From assembly GCA_963741615.1 (NCBI GenBank), contig CAVUIU010000008.1:184985-248984 (forward strand): a stretch of DNA of 64,000 nucleotides, written 5' to 3'. Below, piece by piece: positions 54,065-62,434 of this stretch. The notes under the pieces were generated by a model that ran no database searches, was not told where the DNA came from, and was given only the letters and a program-made list of their open reading frames with translations. The DNA comes from UBA9676 sp963741615. Lineage in GTDB: Bacteria; Actinomycetota; Actinomycetes; Streptosporangiales; Streptosporangiaceae. Position numbers and translations under genes: made by a program. Numbering within the stretch: position 1 is the first letter of the stretch; each line of letters starts with the position of its first letter.

Positions 54065-55162
54065 ATGCGTGACGGCACGTTCCCGGTGACGTGGATGGGC
54101 CGGCAGGCAATCGTGACGCTTCCGGAGCACATCGACGTGTCCAATGCCGGTCAGTTCCGCGAGCAGTTGCTGTCGGTGATCAACCGCGGGTCCAGCGTGC
54201 TGATCGCGGACATGACCGCGACCCTGTCCTGCGATCACGCTGGCGTGGACGCCGTCGCACGCGCATACCAGCGTGCGGTCGTCAGCGGCACGCAGCTGAG
54301 GCTGGTGGTTACCGCGCTGGTCGTACGGCGCGTGCTCGGCGTTGAAGGACTGGACCGCATGGTCTCCATCTACCCCTCGCTGGAGGCGGCGATCGCGGCC
54401 GGCACCCCGGAAACAGGCGTGCCTACGCTGGCCGTCGCCGGCGCGGGCGCGGGCGGCCACCAGGGCGCCAGCGGCCACCAGGCGGCCAAGCTCGCGACCG
54501 GGCCGACCGGGCCCCGGGCGGCGATCCCCCCGGCCCTGCTGTGGCAGCTGATCGATGCGCTTGGTGACGGGCTGGCGCTGACCGACGCCGACGGCCAGAT
54601 CATGCTGGTGAACCGGGGGCTGGCAGACATGTTCGGCTACCAGCAGGCCGAGCTGATCGGCTGCCCGATCGAATCGCTCGTTCCCGCCGACCTGCGGGAA
54701 GCGCACCGGGGCCACCGGGCTTCCTATGCGCGGGCTCCGCAGGCGCGGCCGATGGGTGAAAGGGCCCGCCTGGTCGGGCTGCGCAACGACGGGGTGACGT
54801 TCCCGGTCGAGATCAGCCTCAGCCCGGTGCCGACGGCGGGCGGGCATTTCATTCTCGCCGTGGTCCGGGACGCCACGGAGACGCGCCGGCGCGGGGACCT
54901 CGCCGACCTTGCCCGGGCCGCTGCCGCCGAGCAGACGCATCGCGTGCAGGAACTGCTCGACCAGGTGGTCCACAGCCTGTTCCAGGCCGGGCACAGCCTG
55001 CAGACTGCCATCGACCTGCCTCGTGAGGTGGCCCGCGAGCGCATCACCGAAGCCCTGGGCCGGCTGGACGACACGATCCGCGAGATCCGTGAGTACGTGT
55101 TCAGCGTCGATGGCCAGGAAGCGCCGCCGGCCGATCCGGCACCACCCAGCGGCGGGGTGTGA
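54065..55162 (+). CDS. STAS-PAS protein with a helical C-terminus but no kinase catalytic domain
   Basis: 365 aa. STAS domain at 10-115 (GRQAIVTLPEHIDVSNAGQFREQLLSVINRGSSVLIADMTATLSCDHAGVDAVARAYQRAV), a Gly/Ala linker, PAS at about 155-280 (LIDALGDGLALTDADGQIMLVNRGLADMFGYQQAELIG), then a dimerisation-like helix pair (QELLDQVVHSLFQAGHSLQTAIDL, ITEALGRLDDTIREIREYVFSV). No HATPase domain follows, so it cannot autophosphorylate by itself; a partner kinase or anti-sigma network is implied. Confidence 0.87.
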   Translation: MRDGTFPVTWMGRQAIVTLPEHIDVSNAGQFREQLLSVINRGSSVLIADMTATLSCDHAGVDAVARAYQRAVVSGTQLRLVVTALVVRRVLGVEGLDRMVSIYPSLEAAIAAGTPETGVPTLAVAGAGAGGHQGASGHQAAKLATGPTGPRAAIPPALLWQLIDALGDGLALTDADGQIMLVNRGLADMFGYQQAELIGCPIESLVPADLREAHRGHRASYARAPQARPMGERARLVGLRNDGVTFPVEISLSPVPTAGGHFILAVVRDATETRRRGDLADLARAAAAEQTHRVQELLDQVVHSLFQAGHSLQTAIDLPREVARERITEALGRLDDTIREIREYVFSVDGQEAPPADPAPPSGGV

Positions 55163-55261
55163 CCCGCAGCCCGGGTGCGGAGCGGGATGGGCCATCACCG
55201 CGTGATGCCCGCACATTGCGGGTACGGCGGCGGATGGCGGATATGGAAGGAGACTCGTCCG

Positions 55262-55579
55262 GTGATCAAATACGTGTACGAGATCGATTACCCGTTCGGC
55301 GAGAAGCGCAAGTACCTGGAGTGGGTCCGGTCGATCGCGGATACCCTTCAGGCCCCCGGTGAGCTGAGGCGGCTGGCGTCGTACGACAACGCGTTCTCGG
55401 CGACACCGCATCGCGTCGTCGAGTTCACCTTCGACTCACTCGAGGACGCGGGCCGGTATTTCGGCCGTAAGGAGATCAGCCTGATATTCCAGAGCGAGCT
55501 GCCGCTGCACGGCACCAACATCGGCATCAAGGTGCTGGCGCTCCGTGGCGATTACAGCACCGGAGCCGCGGCCGGGTAG
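55262..55579 (+). CDS. Small conserved-type protein, possible dimeric alpha-beta barrel
   Basis: 105 aa. GTG start behind GGAAGGAGA. Residues YEIDYPFGEKRKYLEWVRSIADTL, ELRRLASYDNAFSATPHRVVEFTFDSLEDAGRYFG and ISLIFQSELPLHGTNIGIKVLAL give alternating strand and helix, as in ABM-type monooxygenase folds; no catalytic residues are evident. Follows the STAS-PAS gene by 100 bases on the same strand. Confidence 0.72.
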   Translation: MIKYVYEIDYPFGEKRKYLEWVRSIADTLQAPGELRRLASYDNAFSATPHRVVEFTFDSLEDAGRYFGRKEISLIFQSELPLHGTNIGIKVLALRGDYSTGAAAG

Positions 55580-55846
55580 ACCGCCGCCCGGCAGGATCAG
55601 CCCTGAGATCCTGCCCCCGGCGCGGCCGGTCAGCCGCCCCGGAAACGCGGCCGGTCAGCCGCCAGGAAACAAGCGGGGGCGCGCCGCTTGGCGCCTTCGC
55701 TGCGCACAGGGGACCGCCAGGTAGCCTCTGAACCCGGGTGTGATCGGGCAAGCCCGCATGCTCACCCCGACCCAGTGGCCGGCCAAGCGGGCCCGGCCCA
55801 CGCGGGCCAGCCCTGCGGCCCCTGGAACCCTGCCGGAGCGTCCATC

Positions 55847-56677
55847 GTGGACTCACTGACCGAACTGCTGAGCCGGTGGCGCGAGGAACTTTCTGCCTGG
55901 GCGATCCCCGACCACATCACGGCGGGCGCCGCCGAGTCACCCTGGGTGCTGCCACGGCAGGTGTTCGCACGCCGCGCGGACCGGGTGCGCCGGTCCCCGG
56001 GCGGCCCGTCGTTCGAGCGGGCGTGGGAGGCGCTGGATCCCCCGGGCAGCGTGCTGGACATCGGTTCCGGGGCCGGTGCCGCGTGCCTGCCACTGGCACC
56101 GCGCATCACGACGCTGACCGCGGTTGACGCCGACGAGCCGATGCTCGGGCTGCTCACCGAGCGGGCCGGTGAGGCCGGCCTGGCCGCGCAGGTGGTCCAC
56201 GGCCGCTGGCCCGGCATCGCCGGGCAGGTCGCCCCCGCCGACGTGGTGACCTGCCACCATGTCGTGTTCAACGTGCCTGACCTGGGGCCGTTCCTGGACG
56301 CCCTGACCGATCACGCCCGCAGGCGGGTGGTCGTCGAGACGGCCGCGCGTCACCCGCTGACCTCGCTCAACCCACTGTGGCTGCGCTTTTACGGGCTGAA
56401 ACGGCCGGAGCGGCCGATAGCGGGCGACATGCTGGCCATCCTGGCCGCGATGGGCCGCAACCCGAGGCACACTGAATGGAGCCGCCCGGCCGTAGCCGAC
56501 TACCAGTCGATGGCGGAACTGGTGGAGGTCACCAGGCGCCGACTGTGCCTGCCGCCCGAGCGGGCCGGCGAGGTGGAGGCCGCGCTGCTGGAGCTCGGGG
56601 TCAATCCCGGGCAGCCCGGTGATCTTGGATCCTCGGGGAGGGACGTGGTCACGATCTGGTGGGAGGGGAGCGCGTGA
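55847..56677 (+). CDS. SAM-dependent methyltransferase
   Basis: 276 aa class I methyltransferase: GSVLDIGSGAGAACLPLAPRITTLTAVDADEPMLGLL (motif I), then DVVTCHHVVFNVPDLGPFL and RRRVVVETAARHPL. Substrate unknown. GTG 55847 with GGAG nine bases upstream is preferred; the longer frame to 55688 has no conserved sequence. Overlaps the LCP gene (GTGA), so it is co-translated with it. Confidence 0.85.
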   Translation: MDSLTELLSRWREELSAWAIPDHITAGAAESPWVLPRQVFARRADRVRRSPGGPSFERAWEALDPPGSVLDIGSGAGAACLPLAPRITTLTAVDADEPMLGLLTERAGEAGLAAQVVHGRWPGIAGQVAPADVVTCHHVVFNVPDLGPFLDALTDHARRRVVVETAARHPLTSLNPLWLRFYGLKRPERPIAGDMLAILAAMGRNPRHTEWSRPAVADYQSMAELVEVTRRRLCLPPERAGEVEAALLELGVNPGQPGDLGSSGRDVVTIWWEGSA

Positions 56678-57924
56678 ACGAGTGGCCAGCAGGCTGGTTC
56701 CGTGACGAGAAGTCCGCGCCAGCCGGTCAGGCGAACGAGCCCACCGTGAACCTGCCAGCCGGCGGCGCCGGGACGGCGCCGGCCGCGGCCGGCGCCCGGG
56801 CGACAGCGGCCGGGCAGCGCGGCCGGGCCGGTGGCTGGCCGGAGCAGCCGCCGCTGGACGGCTCACCGGGCCGCCAGCGCGGCCCTGCCGCCCCCACCCG
56901 TCCCCGGCCGCCGCGGCCGGCGGTCCCGGGCCGTGGCGGTGGCAGGACGGGGCGGTCCCGGGTGCGACGGGTCCTGCTCGTGGCGGGCATCGTCGTGCTC
57001 GTCCTGCTGATCGCGGTCGGCGCGATGTACTTCTACCTCGACTCCCAGCTCAGCAGGAGCAACGTGCTCGTGGACTACCAGGGCCGCCCGGCCGCGGGCG
57101 CCGGGCAGAACTGGCTCATCACCGGATCGGACAGCCGCCAGGGCCTGACCCGTGCGCAGGAGCGCAAGCTGCACACCGGATTCGACGTCGGCGGGCACCG
57201 CTCGGACACCGTCCTGATCCTGCATATCCCGTCCAACGGCGGCCGCGCGGTGCTCATCAGCCTGCCCCGCGACTCTTATGTCCAGATTCCCGGGTACGGG
57301 AACAACAAGCTCAACGCCGCTTACTCGTTCGGCGGCCCGAAGTTGCTCGCCAAAACGGTCCAGGACAATACCGGCCTGCGGATCGATCACTACATGGGCA
57401 TCGGTTTCGGCGGCCTGGTGAACGTCGTCAACGCGGTCGGCGGCGTCACCATGTGCCTGCCAGGCCCGATCCACGACCAGGCGTCAGGGCTGCACCTGAA
57501 GGCGGGCTGCCAGACACTGAACGGCGCGCAGGCCCTCGGGTATGTGCGTGTCCGGCATGCCTTCGGCAGCCAGGATCTCCAGCGCGTGCAGGATCAGCGG
57601 CTCTTCCTGCGGGCCCTGCTGCGCAAGATGACCAGCCCGGCCACCCTGCTCAACCCGGTCGCAGCCGTGCCCGCCGCATTCGGGGCAACGGGCGCGCTCA
57701 AGGTGGACAACGGCACGCACCTGTACCAGTTGCTCCAGGTCGCGCTCGCGCTGCGGAGCCCGGAAACCACCACCGTCCCCATCGCGAACGCGAACTACCC
57801 GACCGCGGCCGGCGACGCGGTGCTGTGGGACAACGCCAGGGCGAACAGGCTGTTCCATGACCTGAACCACGGCCAGCCGGTGCCCAAGAGCCTGCTGACC
57901 GGCTCCCACCTGGCCGGTGGCTGA
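56674..57924 (+). CDS. LCP (LytR-CpsA-Psr) family cell-wall ligase
   Basis: 416 aa. Pro/Gly/Arg-rich cytosolic N-terminus, one membrane helix (about 99-121), and an extracellular LCP domain: NWLITGSDSRQGL, GHRSDTVLILHIPSNGGRAVLISLPRDSYVQIPGYGNNKLNAAYSFGGPKLLAKTV, IDHYMGIGFGGLVNVVNAVGGVTMCL, ALGYVRVRHAFGSQDLQRVQDQRLFL. Attaches glycopolymers to peptidoglycan (family knowledge). GTG start overlaps the methyltransferase stop. Confidence 0.92.
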   Translation: MNEWPAGWFRDEKSAPAGQANEPTVNLPAGGAGTAPAAAGARATAAGQRGRAGGWPEQPPLDGSPGRQRGPAAPTRPRPPRPAVPGRGGGRTGRSRVRRVLLVAGIVVLVLLIAVGAMYFYLDSQLSRSNVLVDYQGRPAAGAGQNWLITGSDSRQGLTRAQERKLHTGFDVGGHRSDTVLILHIPSNGGRAVLISLPRDSYVQIPGYGNNKLNAAYSFGGPKLLAKTVQDNTGLRIDHYMGIGFGGLVNVVNAVGGVTMCLPGPIHDQASGLHLKAGCQTLNGAQALGYVRVRHAFGSQDLQRVQDQRLFLRALLRKMTSPATLLNPVAAVPAAFGATGALKVDNGTHLYQLLQVALALRSPETTTVPIANANYPTAAGDAVLWDNARANRLFHDLNHGQPVPKSLLTGSHLAGG

Positions 57925-57965
57925 CAGGCCGCGCAGCGCCACGACCGCCGGCGGCACCGGGCCCG

Positions 57966-58050
57966 GCGCGGTGTTTCCGGCCCGCCACCGGGTGGATTGA
58001 CAAGCCGCCCGCGCGGTGCTTCCGGCCGCCCGCCACCGGGTGGATTAGCC
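57966..58050. repeat. 45-bp imperfect direct duplication in the LCP-LuxR gap
   Basis: Unit gcgcggtgtttccgg followed by cccgccaccgggtggatt (57966) recurs at 58011 with small changes. Lies in the 238-base gap after the LCP gene. Confidence 0.7.
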
Positions 58051-58162
58051 AGCCACCCGACACCATGAGATTTATGGGTGGCATTCGCTCTTGCGCGAGC
58101 CTGGGCCGGCTTCGATAGCATGCGTCGCAACTTATTTGCTGGTATGGGTGGGCGGAGGCCGG

Positions 58163-58396
58163 ATGAGGACCGCCAGCGTGTCTCGCGATGTGCGCCCGCT
58201 GGGTCTTTCGTCGCGCGAGGCGGAGATCATGTCCCTCATCGCGGAAGGGCACTCGAACGGGGCGATCGCCGCCCAGCTTGTGCTCGCTGAGAAGACCGTG
58301 AAAAACCACGTGAACCGGATCTATGCCAAACTCGGGGCCGATTCGCGGGCGGCGGCCATCGTCCGCTGGACCGGAGCCAGGGGCGGCCCGGTGTGA
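58163..58396 (+). CDS. HTH-only LuxR/NarL-type regulator
   Basis: 77 aa consisting solely of the LuxR DNA-binding domain: LGLSSREAEIMSLIAEGHSNGAIAAQLVLAEKTVKNHVNRIYAKLGADSRAAAIVRW. No receiver or sensor domain. ATG 58163 behind GGAGGCCGG is clearly better than the longer frame. Lies 108 bases upstream of the OmpR/kinase pair on the same strand. Confidence 0.85.
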   Translation: MRTASVSRDVRPLGLSSREAEIMSLIAEGHSNGAIAAQLVLAEKTVKNHVNRIYAKLGADSRAAAIVRWTGARGGPV

Positions 58397-58445
58397 CCGC
58401 GCCGCTGGAACCGTGGTGAGCGCTCCTGACCTTGGCATACGATCG

Positions 58446-58496
58446 TCAGGTCAGGCCCAGTGCACGTTCAGGAAACCTTCAGGTAGGTCCTTCAGG
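58446..58496 (+). promoter_or_regulatory. Direct repeats of TCAGG upstream of the response regulator
   Basis: TCAGG at 58446, 58451, 58468, 58479 and 58492; the last three, each with a preceding T (TTCAGG), are spaced 11 and 13 bases and end just before the ATG. The layout resembles OmpR-family direct-repeat operators, so autoregulation is likely. Confidence 0.6.
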
Positions 58497-58504
58497 ATCA
58501 GCAC

Positions 58505-59227
58505 ATGACCATCCCGTCGGCCGATGGGCGCAAGCGGCACGATGCCCGGCTGCTCGTTGTGGAGGATGAGCCGAACATCCTCGAACTGCTGGCTGCCAGC
58601 CTTCGTTATGCAGGATTCGAGGTGATCACCGCCGCCGCCGGGACCGAGGCGGTGCAGCTGGCGGGCCGCCACCGGCCCGACCTCATCGTGCTCGACGTGA
58701 TGCTGCCCGATATGGACGGGTTCGACGTCATCCGGCGGCTACGGGGCGGTGGTGCCCGCATTCCGGTCGTCTTCCTGACTGCCAGGGACGCGATGGAGGA
58801 CAAGGTCAGGGGCCTGACCCTGGGCGGCGACGACTATGTGACGAAACCGTTCAGCCTGGAGGAGGTCATCGCGCGGATCCGGGCGGTCCTGCGCCGCACC
58901 AGGGGCGATGCCGCCGAGCCCACGCCGAGGCTGAAATTCGCCGACCTCGAACTCGACGAGGACAGCCACGAGGTGTGGCGGGCGGGGACGCCGGTCCAGC
59001 TGTCCCCGACGGAGTTCAAGCTGCTGCGCTACTTCATGGGCAACGCCAACCGGGTGCTGTCCAAGATGCAGATCCTCGACCATGTGTGGGACTACGACTT
59101 CCGTGGCGACACCGGGATCGTCGAGTCCTACGTATCGGTGCTGCGCCGCAAGGTGGACAGCAGCGGGCCACGGCTGATCCACACCCTGCGCGGCGTCGGC
59201 TACGTGCTCAGGCTTCCTGCCTCCTAG
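58505..59227 (+). CDS. OmpR-family response regulator
   Basis: 240 aa. Receiver domain with acid pocket (VVEDEPNI), phospho-acceptor Asp64 in IVLDVMLPDMDGFDVI, Thr in VVFLTARD, Lys in YVTKPFSLEE. C-terminal winged helix (LSPTEFKLLRYFMGNANRVLSKMQILDHVWDYDFRGDTGIVESYVSVLRRKVD). Paired with the downstream kinase, eight bases apart. Closest in type to MprA/TcrA/CseB-like regulators. Confidence 0.95.
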   Translation: MTIPSADGRKRHDARLLVVEDEPNILELLAASLRYAGFEVITAAAGTEAVQLAGRHRPDLIVLDVMLPDMDGFDVIRRLRGGGARIPVVFLTARDAMEDKVRGLTLGGDDYVTKPFSLEEVIARIRAVLRRTRGDAAEPTPRLKFADLELDEDSHEVWRAGTPVQLSPTEFKLLRYFMGNANRVLSKMQILDHVWDYDFRGDTGIVESYVSVLRRKVDSSGPRLIHTLRGVGYVLRLPAS

Positions 59228-59234
59228 CCTGCCC

Positions 59235-60845
59235 ATGTCAGACGAGTCCGGACTCAGCCGCCGCTGGCGGGAAGCCCGGCGGATACCCGACCGGGTCCCG
59301 CTGCGGATCAAGCTGATCACCGCCGTGCTGGCGCTCGTCGCCGTCGCGCTGTCCATCATCAGCGTCGCTGGTATCTCCGTGCTGCGCGGGTACCTGCTGA
59401 GCACGGCCGACACCCAGCTCACTGACCAGCCCGCCTTCGACTACTACGTCCAGCACTACCTGTTCACCCAGGTCGCCACCGAAAGCATCGGCGGCCAGCA
59501 GTGGATCGCCTACCTGCCCGCAGGCTCGCACCAGGCCCAGCCGGTGCTGGAGCCCGCTGTGCCGCGGTCCGGATTCCGGGCGAGCGTCCTTCCACCGCCG
59601 GCCATTCCCGCCACCAGCGGCTGGCTCGCCGCGCACAACGGGGAGCCGGTCACCGTGTCCGCGCAGTCCGGCGGGCGAAAGTGGCGCGTCGTGGTCTACC
59701 AGCAGAGTTTCGCGGGCCCGAATGGAACGACCGTCACCGGGACGGTGCTCGCCGGGATCGACGTGACCAGCGTGTACAACACCCTCGATACGCTGGCCCA
59801 CATCGACCTGATCGTGAGCGGGATCGTGCTTGTCGCCCTGGCGGTCGTCGGCATCGCGATCGTGCGCTCCAGCCTGCGGCCGCTCACCGACATCGAGCTC
59901 ACCGCGGAGGCGATCGCCGCCGGCGACCTGTCCCGGCGGGTACCCGACCGCGATCCCCGGACCGAGGTCGGGCGGCTCGGCCGCTCGCTCAACGCCATGC
60001 TGGCCCAGGTCGAGACGGCCTTCCACGCCCGGGAGAACTCGGAGGCGGCGGCCCGGCGTTCCGAGGACAGGATGCGCCGTTTCGTCGCCGACGCCAGCCA
60101 CGAACTGCGCACGCCGCTGACCGCGATCCGTGGCTATGCCGAGTACTACCGGCAGCGCGGCGGCCTGGGCAACGGCACCCGCAAGCCGGACGCCGCCGCC
60201 GCGGACACCGAACTGGCGCCCGCCCATGGCGGCCCGCTCACCACGCCGGACATGGACCGGATCATGCAGCGGGTGGAGCAGGAGTCCGCCCGGATGGGCG
60301 TGCTGGTCGAGGACATGCTGCTGCTCGCCAGGCTCGATCAGCAGCGCCCGATCGAGCTCCGGCCGGTCAACCTGCTCACCCTCGCCGCCGACGCCGTGCA
60401 GGACGCCCGGATGATCGCGCCCCGCCGGAAGATCGAGCTGACGGTCGGCAGCGGCGCGGCCTTCCTCGTCCTCGGCGACGAGGCCCGGCTGCGGCAGGTC
60501 ATCGGCAACCTGATCAGCAACGCCCTCACCCACACCCCCGACGGGACGCCGATCGACGTCCGGATCCTCACCGAGGGCCAGGCCGGCCATCTCGGGGTGC
60601 CCAGCGTGACCCTCCGGGTCACCGACCACGGTCCCGGCCTGGGCAGGGAGCAGGCGGAACGGGTCTTCGAGCGGTTCTACCGGTCCGACCAGGCCCGGGG
60701 ACGCGGGACCGGCGGCGCCGGGCTCGGCCTGGCGATTGTCGCCGCCCTGGTGCGCGCGCACGGCGGCGCCACCGGCGTGGACACGACTCCCGGCCACGGC
60801 GCCACGTTCTGGATCACGCTCCCGCTCGCCGCCGAAGCAGCCTGA
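59235..60845 (+). CDS. Membrane sensor histidine kinase
   Basis: 536 aa. TM1 near 25-47, an extracellular sensor loop of about 140 residues, TM2 near 190-215, HAMP (SSLRPLTDIELTAEAIAAGDLSRRVPDRDPRTEVGRLGRSLNAML), HisKA with His289 in DASHELRTPLTAIRGYAEYYRQRGGL and an unusually long insert (RKPDAAAADTELAPAHGG) after it. HATPase motifs: N-box VIGNLISNALTHTPDGTPI, G1 VTDHGPGLG, G2 GTGGAGLGLAIVAALVRAHGG. Partner of the OmpR regulator. Confidence 0.95.
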   Translation: MSDESGLSRRWREARRIPDRVPLRIKLITAVLALVAVALSIISVAGISVLRGYLLSTADTQLTDQPAFDYYVQHYLFTQVATESIGGQQWIAYLPAGSHQAQPVLEPAVPRSGFRASVLPPPAIPATSGWLAAHNGEPVTVSAQSGGRKWRVVVYQQSFAGPNGTTVTGTVLAGIDVTSVYNTLDTLAHIDLIVSGIVLVALAVVGIAIVRSSLRPLTDIELTAEAIAAGDLSRRVPDRDPRTEVGRLGRSLNAMLAQVETAFHARENSEAAARRSEDRMRRFVADASHELRTPLTAIRGYAEYYRQRGGLGNGTRKPDAAAADTELAPAHGGPLTTPDMDRIMQRVEQESARMGVLVEDMLLLARLDQQRPIELRPVNLLTLAADAVQDARMIAPRRKIELTVGSGAAFLVLGDEARLRQVIGNLISNALTHTPDGTPIDVRILTEGQAGHLGVPSVTLRVTDHGPGLGREQAERVFERFYRSDQARGRGTGGAGLGLAIVAALVRAHGGATGVDTTPGHGATFWITLPLAAEAA

Positions 60846-60860
60846 ACATGGCCGGCCGCC

Positions 60861-61769
60861 TCATGCGGCCAGCGCGGCCCGGGCGGCCTCGGCGACCGGC
60901 CCGGCGTAGCCGGCGCCGAACAGGCAGGCATGGACGAGCAGCGGATGCAGCTGATGCAGCGGCACCCGCGCACGCCAGCCTGCTGCCAGCGGCGCGACCT
61001 CGGTGTAGCCGGCCAGGATCTGGTCCAGGAACGGCGCTCCGAACAGGGCCAGCATCGCCAGGTCGGTCTCCCGGTGCCCGCCATGCGCGGCCGGGTCGAT
61101 CAGCCAGCCGCGCCCACCGGACCACAGCACGTTCCCGGACCAGCAGTCGCCGTGAATGCGGCTCGGCGGCTCGGCCGGTCCCGCCAGGTCGCCGATCCGT
61201 GCCACGACGGCTTCCACGTCGCGCACCTGGGCCGGCGACAGCGTGCCCGCGTCGGCCGCGCGGCGCAGGAACGGCAGCAGCCGGCGGCTCGCGAACCAGC
61301 CCGGCCAGTCCTGGGAGCTCTCCGGGTCCCCGGGGCCGTCCTCGCCGGCCGCGGGCCCGTCGTTTGGCAGCGGCAGGCTGGCGATGAACCCCGGCCAGGG
61401 TGCCCCGAACCGGTCCGCACCGGCCGCATGCATCCGGGCCAGGTCGCGCCCGAACCGCCCGGCCGAAGCCGCGTCCGCCGCCCCCGCCCGCACCCAGGAA
61501 ATGACCAGCGTGCGGGTGTCCCAGCCGAGCACGTCGGGCACCGGCACCGCCCCGGCCCCGCCCAGCCAGGCCAGCCCGCGGGCCTCGGCGCTGACCGCGG
61601 CGCCCAGGCCGGCGGCCGCCGCCTTGACGAACACGACCCGGCCGCCGGCCAGGGTGGCGCGGTAATGGCTGCACTGATGCTGGGAGCCGGTGAGCCGCAG
61701 TTCGCTCACCCCGGTGCCGGTGAGCCGCACCAGCCGCTCGGTGATCTCCCCGTCGGCGGTGCCGCTCAC
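60861..61769 (-). CDS. Fructosamine kinase family protein
   Basis: 302 aa APH-like kinase. RIHGDCWSGNVLWSGGRGWLIDPAAHGGHRETDLAMLALFG carries the catalytic HGD, N and D residues. Family members phosphorylate ketosamines on glycated proteins for repair. The start overlaps the LMW-phosphatase stop by ATGA, so the two form an operon and may act on the same phosphate chemistry. Confidence 0.9.
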   Translation of the reverse strand: MSGTADGEITERLVRLTGTGVSELRLTGSQHQCSHYRATLAGGRVVFVKAAAAGLGAAVSAEARGLAWLGGAGAVPVPDVLGWDTRTLVISWVRAGAADAASAGRFGRDLARMHAAGADRFGAPWPGFIASLPLPNDGPAAGEDGPGDPESSQDWPGWFASRRLLPFLRRAADAGTLSPAQVRDVEAVVARIGDLAGPAEPPSRIHGDCWSGNVLWSGGRGWLIDPAAHGGHRETDLAMLALFGAPFLDQILAGYTEVAPLAAGWRARVPLHQLHPLLVHACLFGAGYAGPVAEAARAALAA

Positions 61770-62332
61770 CGGCCGGCGGGTTGCGCGCCCAGGAATTCGG
61801 CGAGCCGCTGGGCCAGCCCCTTCGCGGCGGCATGGATCAGGTCGAACGCGCGGGCGTACTCGCCGGGGTGGCCGCCGTAGGGGTCGGGCACCTCGCCACC
61901 GAAAGGATCGTCATCGGCGAGGTCCGGATCGAACGAGCGGAGCAGCCGCACGCGACCCGCGGCCTGCGAGCCGCGCGCCATCCGGCGCAGGTCGGCGAGG
62001 TTCGCCGCGTCCATGGCCAGCAGCAGGTCGTAGTCGTCCAGCCAGGAGGGCTCGATCTGGCGGGCCCGGTGCGCGGACCCGTCGTAGCCGCGCCGGGCGA
62101 GTTCAGCTCCGGCCGGCCCGTACATCCGCTCCCCCACATGCCAGTCGCCGGTGCCCGCGCTATCGACCGTCACCGCCCCCGCCAGGCCCGCCCGCGCCAG
62201 TTCCCCGCGCAGTACCACCTCGGCCATGGGTGAGCGGCAGATGTTCCCCAGGCACACCAGGCAAACCCGGTAGGGGCCAAACGCCTGCCGGTGGCCGGGC
62301 AGCGCTTCGGAGGCGGGAGTGTGAACAGGCAT
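61766..62332 (-). CDS. Low-molecular-weight protein tyrosine phosphatase
   Basis: 188 aa. P-loop C27-LGNIC-R33-SP, a D/P loop near the end (VPDPYGGHPGEY), and a preserved SAGTGDWHVGE loop. ATG 62332 gives the normal family length plus a short N-terminal extension. Upstream gene of the fructosamine kinase operon and divergent from the DAO oxidoreductase. Confidence 0.93.
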   Translation of the reverse strand: MPVHTPASEALPGHRQAFGPYRVCLVCLGNICRSPMAEVVLRGELARAGLAGAVTVDSAGTGDWHVGERMYGPAGAELARRGYDGSAHRARQIEPSWLDDYDLLLAMDAANLADLRRMARGSQAAGRVRLLRSFDPDLADDDPFGGEVPDPYGGHPGEYARAFDLIHAAAKGLAQRLAEFLGAQPAGR

Positions 62333-62434
62333 GCAACCAGGATGCCCGACCCTGGCAAGTGCCGGCGGTGTTCCCCCCGGTGCACCCGGCGGGCCGCCGC
62401 GTGATGCCATCCGCGGGTCGGGGAGCATGTCACC

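Noticed and set aside
57925..58162. Small protein gene in the repeated gap before the LuxR gene
   Set aside because: Only repeat-derived frames, no start with a ribosome-binding site.
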